Source: Cellulophaga sp. BC115SP
GTDB lineage: Bacteria > Bacteroidota > Bacteroidia > Cytophagales > Spirosomataceae
Assembly (NCBI RefSeq): GCF_009905545.1
Contig: NZ_JAAALB010000028.1
Location: 1 to 64,000 of the forward strand
Reading direction: 5' to 3'
Length of the DNA stretch: 64,000 bases
The position numbers and the translations under genes were made by a program. The notes beneath the pieces are model-generated. The model saw nothing but the letters and a program-made list of their open reading frames with translations. It made no database searches and was not told the DNA's origin. Shown piece after piece: positions 37,859 through 46,705 of the stretch (positions are counted from its first letter, which is position 1; every line of letters starts with the position of its first letter).

Positions 37859-37880
37859 TTGTTGAAGTTGTCTCCAACAA
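37859..37880. repeat. Short hairpin repeat, copy 2
   Basis: TTGTTGAAG (37859-37867) pairs with CTCCAACAA (37872-37880) with one mismatch. The unit and its flank TTTAGCCT match the hairpin at 23571-23592. Confidence 0.55.
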
Positions 37881-37885
37881 ACTAG

Positions 37886-37949
37886 AAAAGCTCCGTAGAT
37901 ACCAACGAGAACAAACCATGTTGGGTTCTCTGGTATCTACGGAGCTTTT
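37886..37949 (+). terminator. Long terminator hairpin
   Basis: A perfect 19-bp outer stem (37886-37904 with 37931-37949) encloses a second 6-bp stem GAGAAC/GTTCTC (37907-37912, 37925-37930) and is followed by T residues. It is a strong intrinsic terminator downstream of the AraC gene at 36835. Confidence 0.8.
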
Positions 37950-38067
37950 TTATATTTCTAGACGATGAATAATGACCATCTTTGGACTGTATTAAAAAAA
38001 ATCTCGCTGCTCAACATGGAGATTCCTCCAAAAGAATCGCTTCAAGGAAAGAATTTCTTTCTAAATA

Positions 38068-38132
38068 ACGGATTTTGCATATTAATCACCGTTTTGTGCT
38101 AATTTTTCCTTTTTTAATGTAATTAGTTTTGT
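38068..38132 (+). promoter_or_regulatory. Promoter region of TonB receptor gene, shared block
   Basis: GATTTTGCATATTA and GTTTTGTGCTAATTT repeat the block at 34380 upstream of the malic-enzyme gene. TAGTTTTG at 38124-38131 is a perfect -7 match. No TTG lies 19-21 bases before it, so an activator-dependent promoter is possible. The resulting 5' leader would be about 165 bases long. Confidence 0.55.
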
Positions 38133-38194
38133 ACAACAAATTATTCGAACTGTTATAAAGTGACTAGGATGTGTAAATCATTAAATCACAAAAA

Positions 38195-38280
38195 AAGCTG
38201 ATAAAACGGTCAGGTTTTATCAGCTTGAAGTCCTCCAATACCGTGGGAAGTGGCAGAGGACAAACGGTTTGGTTCATGTA
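38195..38280 (+). promoter_or_regulatory. Structured 5' leader of TonB receptor mRNA
   Basis: A perfect 13-bp hairpin (AAGCTGATAAAAC, 38195-38207, with 38214-38226) is followed by a second stem: CCAATACCGT (38234-38243) pairs with ACGGTTTGG (38264-38272) with one bulge. GTCCTC at 38230-38235 can also pair with GAGGAC at 38256-38261 inside the loop, giving a pseudoknot or competing fold. It matches no riboswitch class that I recognise. The ATG at 38305 lies 32 bases after the second stem. Confidence 0.45.
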
Positions 38281-38304
38281 GTACTCAAACACAATTACAA
38301 AAAA

Positions 38305-41169
38305 ATGGGAAATAATTCATTTACGAAAAGAATTTTCTTTGTTTTTCTGGTGACATTAATCAATCTATCGGTTTTTGCACAACAGCGCAAAGTCACAGGA
38401 ACAATAAATGCGACCACAGGTCAAGCATTGGTAGGCGTAAGCGTTGCCATTAAAGGCACCAGCAAAGGTACTACTACGGATGCCAATGGAAAGTTTGGAA
38501 TCGAAGCCAATAGTAGCCAAACTTTGGTATTTTCTTTTGTAGGATATCAAAGCCAATCTGTACAAGTAGGCAATCGACAAATGATAGATATTACGTTAAG
38601 TGAAGCTACCGAAAATCTCGATGAGGTAATCGTAACGGGGGTATTTGACAAAAGAACAAAGATGGAATCTTCTGTCGCTATTTCTACGATGAATGCTAAG
38701 CAAATATCTTCTTTGGCGATTACCAGTGCGGCAGATTTATTGAAAAATATCCCAGGCGTATATGTCAACAATGCCAGAGGAGAAATTGCCAATACGGTAT
38801 ATTCAAGAGGTATTGCTGCCAACTCGATTGATAATGCTTCGGGGTATTATTATGTATCAATGCAAGAAGACGGTTTACCATTGATGAACGTCAATTATGG
38901 AACAGATAATTACCTGAGAGCCGATATTATGACCGAGCGTTTGGAAGCAGTAAGAGGCGGAACGGCTTCAATTTTGGGCGCTAATGCCCCTGGCGGTATT
39001 TTTAATTATGTATCAAAAACAGGAGGTCGTACCTTTCAAGGTGAAGTAAGAACCAAACTTGGTTTGGAAGGCAATGGCAAAAATCCTTTTTATCGTATAG
39101 ATGCTACGATGGGTGGTCCACTTAGTAAAGATGGCTCATGGACCTATCAAGTTGGTGGATTTTACAGGGTTTCGGATGGGGCAAGATACCCAGGTTATGC
39201 AAGCAACAACGGTGGACAATTGAGAGCAAATGTGGTAAAAAATTACAAATCTGGTAGTTTGAAAATGTTTGTAAAGGTACTTGACGACCGTAATGCGCAG
39301 TCTGAGTTTATTCCGACACAAGGTTGGAACAATCCACAAGTGATGTCAGGGCTTTCTACGACAGATTCTTATAATTTGCCAGCCGTTTCCTTAACTATTC
39401 CTATCAATAATACAGGTACGGCAACATTTAACTCGAAAGATAAATATTATAATCGTGATAAAGCTTTTGGCGTAAACTGGGTACAGGACTTGGGTAATGA
39501 TTGGACTTTTAAGAATGATGGAAAGATATCTTCGAAACACATGACAGGAAGCGTGCCAGCGGTTGTGACCCCTTTTGCAACGGATGGAATTATTTTCTAC
39601 GCTTTACCTCACCTAATTCAAACAGGCAAATTGGGAACCTATGTGTTTACTGACAAAGTAACAGGGCAGAGCCTTGGTACAATGACAGTTGTGCCCAATA
39701 TTATCAATGGAAATTTTGCAGGTTTTCAATTTATCCCAGGCGCTAATAATAATTTCCCTGGTGCAAACGTACAGAAAAACTCCTTATTCTTTTTGCCATT
39801 ATTTTATCAAGATATCAAAATCGATGAATGGATGGATCAATTTTCCTTCACGAAGAAGTTGAGCAATATGAGTTTCAACTTTGGTGGATTTGCAGCATCA
39901 TCCCATGTAACACGTGCGGGCGGACAAGAGGATTCGGGAGTAGGTGTAGGCACTATCCAAGACCAACCACATTTGGTAGATATTAAATTGAATGGTTTAG
40001 ATGGTAAAACTTATCAAATCACAGACCCGAATGGATTTATGGATTTGGGAAGGGGAGGAGTAACTACTTCAGATGCTACAAAATCCCAAATGGCTTTGTT
40101 TTTAGGACATAACTGGTCTATTACACCAGACCTAAATTTGGACTGGGGACTTCGTTATGAACATACCAATTACAAAGGTTCAAATACGCCAGTTACCCGA
40201 AATGCAAACGAAAATAATCCTGCTTGGGGTGGCACAGACGGCAACCCATTGACCGTGTATGACAATGGCGGTGGAACGGCAGGAACACCACTGCCTTTTG
40301 ATAAAACGATTAATACAGTCTCTTTTTCGGCTGGGTTAAACTATAAAATCAATGAGGGAGCAGCGGTATATGTACGATATTCTGATGGTAAAAAAGCCCC
40401 AGAAATAGGTCAGTTTTTCAGTGCAACTAGCCAGTTTTTGATTAACAGTTTGAATACCGACGCACAGCATATACAACAAATAGAAGCAGCCTTGAAACTG
40501 AAGAAAAACCGCTTTAGCTTGAATGTGACACCATTTTATAGCTACTTGAGCAATGTGCCAAACTTACAATTTGCGTTTCAAGACTCGAACGGACAAAACT
40601 ATAATCCAACCACACAATATGGAAAGTATCGTACCTACGGGATCGAATTGGAAGGTACTGTGGCATTCAACGAAAATCTTAGCCTTAGAGCTCAGGCAAC
40701 GTTTCAAAACTCTAAAGCTATCGAGTATAAAACATGGATTTCGAGCGGTGTAAACGCTAGTCAAGATGTGCTATTAGATTTTTCAGGAAACGAAACAGAC
40801 AACAATGCACAAGTCATGTTTGGTCTTACGCCGATGTATCAAAAAGGCAAATTTAATACCTCGTTCAACTATTACTACATGGGTTCACGACAAGCCAATA
40901 TTCCGAATGCTTTCAAAATGCCAGCATTTGGTCAATTGGATTGGAGCATTGGGTATGATGTTAATCCAAAATTGCGTTTGCAGGGAAATATCAATAACAT
41001 AACCAATGTGTATGGTGTATTGGGCTGGTCTGGTCCTGGTGGGTTTCCTGCGGCACTAAACCGTCAAGGGTTTACCAAAGAGTATGTAGCTGCCAATCCT
41101 AATGCCGTGTATTCAACCCAAGGTTCGATGCCTCGTGCCTATTTTATTACGGCGAGTTATAAATTCTAA
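38305..41169 (+). CDS. TonB-dependent outer-membrane receptor
   Basis: A 954-aa receptor started at ATG 38305; a TTG-started extension from 38269 would precede the signal peptide (SFTKRIFFVFLVTLINLSVF, cut near AQQ). A carboxypeptidase-regulatory-like domain (about 25-105: VTGTINATTGQALVGVSVAI) precedes the plug domain (LDEVIVTGVF, SAADLLKNIPGVYVNNARGE, RLEAVRGGTASILGANAPGG) and a 22-strand-type barrel ending PRAYFITASYKF with terminal Phe. No SusD-like partner follows, so it is not a classical SusC pair. Its ligand is not shown; next to a GH1 beta-glucosidase and an MFS transporter, a glycoside is plausible, while siderophores are also common for this type. Confidence 0.93.
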   Translation: MGNNSFTKRIFFVFLVTLINLSVFAQQRKVTGTINATTGQALVGVSVAIKGTSKGTTTDANGKFGIEANSSQTLVFSFVGYQSQSVQVGNRQMIDITLSEATENLDEVIVTGVFDKRTKMESSVAISTMNAKQISSLAITSAADLLKNIPGVYVNNARGEIANTVYSRGIAANSIDNASGYYYVSMQEDGLPLMNVNYGTDNYLRADIMTERLEAVRGGTASILGANAPGGIFNYVSKTGGRTFQGEVRTKLGLEGNGKNPFYRIDATMGGPLSKDGSWTYQVGGFYRVSDGARYPGYASNNGGQLRANVVKNYKSGSLKMFVKVLDDRNAQSEFIPTQGWNNPQVMSGLSTTDSYNLPAVSLTIPINNTGTATFNSKDKYYNRDKAFGVNWVQDLGNDWTFKNDGKISSKHMTGSVPAVVTPFATDGIIFYALPHLIQTGKLGTYVFTDKVTGQSLGTMTVVPNIINGNFAGFQFIPGANNNFPGANVQKNSLFFLPLFYQDIKIDEWMDQFSFTKKLSNMSFNFGGFAASSHVTRAGGQEDSGVGVGTIQDQPHLVDIKLNGLDGKTYQITDPNGFMDLGRGGVTTSDATKSQMALFLGHNWSITPDLNLDWGLRYEHTNYKGSNTPVTRNANENNPAWGGTDGNPLTVYDNGGGTAGTPLPFDKTINTVSFSAGLNYKINEGAAVYVRYSDGKKAPEIGQFFSATSQFLINSLNTDAQHIQQIEAALKLKKNRFSLNVTPFYSYLSNVPNLQFAFQDSNGQNYNPTTQYGKYRTYGIELEGTVAFNENLSLRAQATFQNSKAIEYKTWISSGVNASQDVLLDFSGNETDNNAQVMFGLTPMYQKGKFNTSFNYYYMGSRQANIPNAFKMPAFGQLDWSIGYDVNPKLRLQGNINNITNVYGVLGWSGPGGFPAALNRQGFTKEYVAANPNAVYSTQGSMPRAYFITASYKF

Positions 41170-41176
41170 GATTCTT

Positions 41177-41201
41177 AAAAGAGGTGTAACGCACCTCTTT
41201 T
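41177..41201 (+). terminator. Terminator after TonB receptor gene
   Basis: A perfect 10-bp stem (AAAAGAGGTG, 41177-41186, with CACCTCTTTT, 41192-41201) directly follows the receptor stop codon. Confidence 0.8.
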
Positions 41202-41314
41202 TCAACTAAGTAAGGAGATGGTATTAGTTAATTGTATATCTGTTATTTGAAAGTACTCACAATCAGCATGATATAGCTATGTGATTAATCTAACCTTTCC
41301 TGTTTCTTATATCA

Positions 41315-42760
41315 ATGTTTAGAAAGATGAAGCAACTAAAAATAAGTTTGAGTTTTTTACTCTTTTGTACGAATATTTTAGTTTTTGGACAAAAAAAACA
41401 GCCTTTCTTTTGGGGAGTAGCCACGGCCGCTTATCAGGTAGAAGGTGCTTACCAGACCGATGGTAAAGGAGAATCAAAATGGGATTTTTTGACCAATAAA
41501 GTGGGTATAACGCAATTTACTATTGGGGAAAAACAAACGGGTAATGTGTCCATCAACATGTATGACCGCACGCAATACCTCAAAGATTTGGCATTGCTCA
41601 AGCAGCTTGGTGCTAACTCTTACCGCTTTTCTTTGGATTGGAGTCGCATTATTCCCGATGGTACGGGGGCTGTTAATGAAAAAGCATTGGCACATTATGA
41701 CCAATTGATTGACGATGTGCTTGCGGCGGGTTTAGAACCATTCGTGACGATTTATCATTTCGACTATCCCGTTGTTTTGATGCAAAAAGACGGTTGGGGT
41801 AACCCTGCTATGGTTGATTGGTATATCAATTATGCGTCGATTGTCATGAAACGATTTGGTAAAAAAGTCAAACATTTTATTACGTTCAATGAGCCTTACA
41901 TTGAGTTCTTTTTAGTAGAAAATATGCTTCACGAACAAGAAAGCAAGCATATTCCTCCTAAAGAGTACTATATGAGCCAAATGCAAAAGGCTCATAGACA
42001 ACTCATTGCCAACGCTAAAGCCATTGAATTGTATCATTCATTACAGTTGAAAGGGCAAATTGGCATCGTACTGAATGTAAATCCTGGGGCTGCTTGGAAC
42101 GCCAGTAAGGTAGCCGATGTAAAAGCCGCAAATTTTCAAGATATTCTGATTAATGGCTTGTTTTTAGACCCATTATACAAAGGAAAATATCCCCAAATGG
42201 CGATGGACTCTTTAGCAAAATACAACCCTAGTTTTCAGCCAAGTGCGAGTGATTTGACCTTCATTGCTCAGAATAAGCCTGATTTTTTAGGCATAAATTT
42301 CTATGCTCCAGCAGTAGTAAAGGGCGAAGATTCTGCTATGTCATTGAAATGGCTAGACAATAATCCTGATGCCATCAAGTCGAATGTTGGTCCTGTTATG
42401 CCTGAATATTTGTACAAAATGCTCATACGCTTGAAGAAGGACTATGGTAATCCGACAGTGTATATCACTGAAAACGGGACAGGATTTGCAGGAGAAGATG
42501 TTGTGAAAAACGGAAAAGTAAACGATCCTTTGCGTATCGACTATATCAAACGACATGTGGCTTATGCCTTAAAAGCAAAAAGAGAAGGGGTAAATCTAGG
42601 AGGTTATATGGTTTGGAGTGGTTGGGATAACTTTGAATGGGTGTCGGGATATACCAAGCGTTTGGGACTCATTTATGTCGATTTCAAAACACAAGAACGC
42701 ATTCCCAAACAAAGCTTTTTTGAATACAAAAAATTGATTCAGAAGTATAAAGGGATTTAA
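41315..42760 (+). CDS. GH1 beta-glucosidase, exported
   Basis: A 481-aa glycoside hydrolase of family 1. A signal peptide is visible (LKISLSFLLFCTNILVFG, then QKKQPFFWGVATAAYQVEGA). Catalytic residues are the acid/base Glu193 in ITFNEPYIE and the nucleophile Glu386 in VYITENGTGF; ANSYRFSLDWSRI and MVWSGWDNFEW are further family motifs. GH1 enzymes are often cytoplasmic, so export fits periplasmic glycoside breakdown. ATG 41315 or 41327 could be the start; residue numbers assume 41315. It stands between the TonB receptor and an MFS transporter on the same strand. Confidence 0.94.
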   Translation: MFRKMKQLKISLSFLLFCTNILVFGQKKQPFFWGVATAAYQVEGAYQTDGKGESKWDFLTNKVGITQFTIGEKQTGNVSINMYDRTQYLKDLALLKQLGANSYRFSLDWSRIIPDGTGAVNEKALAHYDQLIDDVLAAGLEPFVTIYHFDYPVVLMQKDGWGNPAMVDWYINYASIVMKRFGKKVKHFITFNEPYIEFFLVENMLHEQESKHIPPKEYYMSQMQKAHRQLIANAKAIELYHSLQLKGQIGIVLNVNPGAAWNASKVADVKAANFQDILINGLFLDPLYKGKYPQMAMDSLAKYNPSFQPSASDLTFIAQNKPDFLGINFYAPAVVKGEDSAMSLKWLDNNPDAIKSNVGPVMPEYLYKMLIRLKKDYGNPTVYITENGTGFAGEDVVKNGKVNDPLRIDYIKRHVAYALKAKREGVNLGGYMVWSGWDNFEWVSGYTKRLGLIYVDFKTQERIPKQSFFEYKKLIQKYKGI

Positions 42761-42931
42761 AAAGGCTCTGCCACAGCGATACCGAGTCAGCCCAGTATGA
42801 CGGCAAAATAATCGAAAAAATAGGCCTTCAAAACCAAGCATAAACCCGAAATAACCCTGTTTAAGGTCATCGGAGGAGAGTACGATTTTCCAACGGAATA
42901 AATGACAGGGTAGTACTATCTCTTTTTAACC

Positions 42932-44119
42932 ATGAAAAAAATACTTACCTATGAAAACGGACTAGTAGCCTTGATGGCCTTGGTCTTTGGCTGTCTATTT
43001 TTTGATAGATTAGCCCTCAACTTTTTGATTCCTTATGTGGCCAAAGATTTATCTTTAAGCGATACCCAAATAGGGCTGTTGGCAGGAGCGTTGTCGTTGG
43101 CTTGGGCTTTTTCCAGCTATTTTTCAACAGCTTGGGCAGAAGCCAATGCCAAAAAGAAAACCGTTTTTTTAGTAGCAGTAGGTGTTTTTTCTTTGTGTTC
43201 GGTAGGATCGGGGATGGCAAGTAGTTTTGTCACCTTGTTTGCAGCTCGTTTATTGATGGGATTTTCGGAAGGGGCTGTGATACCTTTAGCACAAAATTTT
43301 GTAGAAAAAGAATCGTCTCCCCATCGTTTGGGGCTAAATGCTGGTATTTTACAAGGCGTAGGCTCAGCTTTGTTTGGGTCTATTTTAGCTCCAGTCGTAT
43401 TGGTAAAAATAGCCGAGCAAATCGGCTGGCGCGATGCTTTTTATGTGGCAGGTGTACCAGGGCTGGTATTAGGCTTGTTGGCATGGCGTTATATCAAGGC
43501 TTCAACCGCCGAGAGTATTGCCGTAAAAGAAGAGAAAAGTATCAATATCCAAGAACTTTGGCAGTATAACAACGTTCGTTGGGGTATCGCTGTGGCCTGT
43601 TGTGTATTTGGGTGGTGGTTTGCTACCTTGCCTTTTATTTCAAAATACTTTGTCACCGTTCAAGGCATGACTCCCAACGAAATGGGAAAAACGATGGGAC
43701 TTTTGGGCGTATCTGGCTTGCTATCGTCGATTGTTGTACCTGCTCTTTCCGACAAAATAGGACGTAAGCCCGTCATGTTCGTATTCATGGCATTGGGTAT
43801 ATTGTACCCGCTTGCTGTATATGCGTTGGCTGGTTCGGCTTTCCAATTGCCTGCTATGTTTGTCACGTATTTTATGATGGGATGTTTGGCTATGGTTGCC
43901 GCCGTAATACCTTCAGAAGCAGTGCCAGCACACCTAAGAGCCAAAGCTATGGGCTTGATTATGGGGGTAGGCGAAATTGTAGGTGGTGTGCTTATCCCAG
44001 CTTTGTCAGGTATTCTCTCTGACCAAATCAACGCTAGCGCATTTTTGGGTGTTTCGGGATTATTAGCAATGCTGGGGTTAATTTTTGTGACTCAACTACA
44101 AGAAAAACCTCAGTTATAA
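42932..44119 (+). CDS. MFS transporter
   Basis: A 395-aa inner-membrane protein with about twelve membrane segments. The MFS loop-2 motif between TM2 and TM3 is altered (STAWAEANAKKKTVFL), while the second half has the matching loop SDKIGRKPVMF. The start LVALMALVFGCLFFDRLALN resembles transporters of organic anions and sugar acids (ACS-like group). It follows the GH1 gene by 171 bases (no ORF there) and precedes the quinoprotein dehydrogenase. It could take up glucose, gluconate or an aglycone released by the neighbouring enzymes (inference). Confidence 0.88.
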   Translation: MKKILTYENGLVALMALVFGCLFFDRLALNFLIPYVAKDLSLSDTQIGLLAGALSLAWAFSSYFSTAWAEANAKKKTVFLVAVGVFSLCSVGSGMASSFVTLFAARLLMGFSEGAVIPLAQNFVEKESSPHRLGLNAGILQGVGSALFGSILAPVVLVKIAEQIGWRDAFYVAGVPGLVLGLLAWRYIKASTAESIAVKEEKSINIQELWQYNNVRWGIAVACCVFGWWFATLPFISKYFVTVQGMTPNEMGKTMGLLGVSGLLSSIVVPALSDKIGRKPVMFVFMALGILYPLAVYALAGSAFQLPAMFVTYFMMGCLAMVAAVIPSEAVPAHLRAKAMGLIMGVGEIVGGVLIPALSGILSDQINASAFLGVSGLLAMLGLIFVTQLQEKPQL

Positions 44120-44220
44120 AAATAGATATATGTTTGGATTTATAGTTTTAAGTTGCTCAAAATCATAATGATATTGGATTGCGGAAGTGTGACCCTATGT
44201 TTTTTAACAATGAACGTATT

Positions 44221-44270
44221 TTTCAATATTTCCGAAATCAAGAATCCCAAATCCACAATTGTTTTAGGTG
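44221..44270 (-). repeat. Dispersed repeat half copy E
   Basis: TTTCCGAAATCAAGAATCCC and AAATCCACAATTGTTTTAGG are the inverted counterpart of the left half of copy A. It lies between the MFS and quinoprotein genes. Confidence 0.55.
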
Positions 44271-44362
44271 ATTGATTCATATATGGGTTGGTAAAAACTT
44301 GTTATTTATTGGCTAAAGAAGAACTCACCAACAAATAAGTATAATTTTTTTGTGATAAAATT

Positions 44363-44370
44363 TACCTTTG
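44363..44370 (+). promoter_or_regulatory. -7-like element for quinoprotein dehydrogenase gene
   Basis: TACCTTTG matches the Bacteroidota -7 consensus 46 bases before the ATG at 44417. No TTG lies at the expected upstream distance, so this is tentative. Confidence 0.35.
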
Positions 44371-44416
44371 TTGGTAATCTAATAATCAATAACCCCAAGT
44401 TTTTACTATCAAATTT

Positions 44417-46528
44417 ATGAAAATCAGAATACTTAGTTTTTCCTTGCTCTCGGTTATAGCTATGCTAAGTTGGGCTTGGATGAATAAAAATCAAGGAACA
44501 GAAAATGATTGGAGTGACTACCTCGGTGGCGCCAATCGTAATCACTATTCGACTTTACGACAAATTACCCCTGAAAACGTGGGTCAGCTCAAAGTAGCGT
44601 GGACGTATGCGCTTCCTGACTCTGGACAAATGCAGGTAAACCCTCTAATCATCGATGGGGTGCTGTATGGCGTGAGTGCTTCTGTGCAAGCTTTTGCTTT
44701 AGATGCCTCAACGGGTAAACAAATATGGAAATTTGGCGACCCGCTCAAACATTGGTCAAGTACCAGTCGAGGTGTGTCGTATTGGCAAAAAGGAGATGAC
44801 AAAAGAATTTTATTTACCACTGGACCAAGTTTGTGGGCATTAGATGCCAATACAGGTAAACCAATTGATAGTTTTGGTGAGAATGGTAAAATCGATTTAC
44901 ATAAAGGATTACCAGAAATCGCCCAAAATAAGTTTATCATTTCCAATACTCCCGGGACAGTTTTCGAAGATTTGATTATTATGCCCGTGCGTTTATCGGA
45001 AGGTGCAGATGCTGCTCCAGGCGATATCAGAGCATTTGATGTGAAGACTGGTGCGTTGGCTTGGACATTTCATACTATCCCTTATCCTAATGAATATGGC
45101 TACCAGACTTTTCCTAAAAATGCCTATCAAAATAAAGAAATTGGCGGTGCCAATAACTGGGCTGGAATGGCTGTAGACAAAGAAAATGGTATTTTATTCG
45201 TGCCAACGGGCTCGGCGGCGTATGATTTTTATGGAGGAAATAGAAAAGGAAAAAATCTTTTCTCAAACTGTTTATTGGCACTAGATGCTCGTACAGGCAA
45301 GCGCATTTGGCATTTTCAAACAACACACCATGATATTTGGGATAGAGACTTACCAGCACCTCCCAATTTGTTGACAATTACGCAAAAAGGCAAAAAAATC
45401 GATGTGGTATCGCAGGTAACCAAACAAGGATATGTGTATGTGTTTGAGCGAAAAACAGGAAAACCTATTTTTCCAATCAATGAAATACCTGTGCCTAAGT
45501 CAAGTTTAGCAGGAGAAATAACATCGCCAACCCAACCGATTCCGAGCAAACCTAAACCATACGCTCGACAATCAAATACAATTACCGAAGCTCAGATTAG
45601 CCCTTATGCTGAAAACCGAGCGGAGTTAATAAAAGAGCTAAAAAAACTCAAAACAGCGATATATCAGCCCGGTAACAAAACAGGCGTATTGCTATTACCC
45701 GGCTATGATGGAGGCGCTGAGTGGGGTGGCGCTGCGGCCGATCCAGAAGGAACGCTTTATGTCAACTCTAATGAAATGGCATGGATTCTCAAAATGGTTG
45801 AGTCACCCAAAAAAGCTCAATTGAGTCAAATGACTACAGGAGAGAGATTATATTATGCTCAATGTTCGGCTTGTCATGGCAAAGATCGAATGGGGAATCC
45901 TCAGAGTAATTATCCGTCCTTGTTGGGTATTGAAAAGAAATACGATAAAGCCTATATCAACCGAATTATTAGTACTGGAAAAGGAATGATGCCCGGTTTT
46001 ACGGCTATCTCGGCTAGTGACAAGCAAGCCATTGTTTCGTTTTTGGTAGGAGAGGAGAAAAAAGAGGTAAGTGCTTCTAGTCAAGCAGATAATGAGCCTT
46101 ATATTCCTTTCAAAAGTGATGGGTATAACAAATTTTTGGATAATCGTGGTTTGCCAGCTATTGCACCGCCTTGGGGACAACTTACGGCTATAGATTTGAA
46201 TACAGGGGAGTTTAAGTGGCGAATTCCTTTAGGTTTTGACCCTCTACTTGCCAAACAAGGAATCAAGAATACGGGTGTTGAAAATTACGGTGGTCCTGTC
46301 GTAACCGCTAGTGGTTTGTTGTTTATCGCCGCTACCAAAGATGGTTATTTTAGGGCATTTGATAAAAATACAGGCAAGCTTTTGTGGGAAACGCAACTAC
46401 CTGCCGCTGCCTTTGCAACACCTTCTACTTATGCGGTGAAAGGAAAACAATACATTGTTCTCGCCTGTGGGGGCACAAAACTGGGTACACCCAAAGGAAA
46501 TCTCTATGTAGCCTTTGCTTTACCTTGA
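44417..46528 (+). CDS. PQQ-dependent glucose dehydrogenase with cytochrome c domain
   Basis: A 703-aa periplasmic quinoprotein. After a signal-anchor-like N-terminus (ILSFSLLSVIAMLSWAWM) comes an eight-bladed propeller typical of membrane-type glucose dehydrogenase (QTTHHDIWDRDLPAPPNLLT, PGYDGGAEWGGAAADPEGTL). A cytochrome c domain is inserted between the late blades: haem motif CSACHGKDRMG (Cys483-Cys486-His487) and the axial Met in GKGMMPGF. The last blades follow it (LNTGEFKWRIPLG, VKGKQYIVLACGGTKLGTPK). It oxidises aldoses such as glucose to lactones and passes electrons to its haem. No PQQ synthesis gene is in the window. Beside GH1, freed glucose is the likely substrate. Confidence 0.93.
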   Translation: MKIRILSFSLLSVIAMLSWAWMNKNQGTENDWSDYLGGANRNHYSTLRQITPENVGQLKVAWTYALPDSGQMQVNPLIIDGVLYGVSASVQAFALDASTGKQIWKFGDPLKHWSSTSRGVSYWQKGDDKRILFTTGPSLWALDANTGKPIDSFGENGKIDLHKGLPEIAQNKFIISNTPGTVFEDLIIMPVRLSEGADAAPGDIRAFDVKTGALAWTFHTIPYPNEYGYQTFPKNAYQNKEIGGANNWAGMAVDKENGILFVPTGSAAYDFYGGNRKGKNLFSNCLLALDARTGKRIWHFQTTHHDIWDRDLPAPPNLLTITQKGKKIDVVSQVTKQGYVYVFERKTGKPIFPINEIPVPKSSLAGEITSPTQPIPSKPKPYARQSNTITEAQISPYAENRAELIKELKKLKTAIYQPGNKTGVLLLPGYDGGAEWGGAAADPEGTLYVNSNEMAWILKMVESPKKAQLSQMTTGERLYYAQCSACHGKDRMGNPQSNYPSLLGIEKKYDKAYINRIISTGKGMMPGFTAISASDKQAIVSFLVGEEKKEVSASSQADNEPYIPFKSDGYNKFLDNRGLPAIAPPWGQLTAIDLNTGEFKWRIPLGFDPLLAKQGIKNTGVENYGGPVVTASGLLFIAATKDGYFRAFDKNTGKLLWETQLPAAAFATPSTYAVKGKQYIVLACGGTKLGTPKGNLYVAFALP

Positions 46529-46540
46529 TAAAAAACCTTT

Positions 46541-46583
46541 AGGGCGATGGATTAAAAAGGTACAAACTATTTACCATTGCCCT
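46541..46583 (+). terminator. Terminator after quinoprotein gene
   Basis: AGGGCGATGG (46541-46550) pairs with CCATTGCCCT (46574-46583) with one G-T pair, and a T-rich run follows. Confidence 0.65.
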
Positions 46584-46705
46584 TTTAATCTATTTTTTTA
46601 TGAGAAAAGTTTAAAAAAATGAGTTAAAAAATTAAAAATAGACTCTTCCGAATAAAACCTTAATGTTGAAAAGTCAATCCTGACAATTTCAAAAACAATA
46701 GAACT

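Noticed and set aside
38195-38280. Cobalamin or c-di-GMP riboswitch
   Set aside because: Conserved core sequences of those classes are not seen; only a structured leader can be claimed.
38305-42760. SusC/SusD polysaccharide-utilisation pair
   Set aside because: No SusD-like lipoprotein follows the receptor; the next gene is GH1.
42761-42931. Possible gene remnant between GH1 and MFS genes
   Set aside because: Slightly higher GC than other gaps but no frame with recognisable protein similarity could be read.
44584-44946. Antisense ORF inside the quinoprotein gene, and similar shadow ORFs elsewhere
   Set aside because: They mirror strongly conserved coding sequence on the other strand and show no domain or start support.
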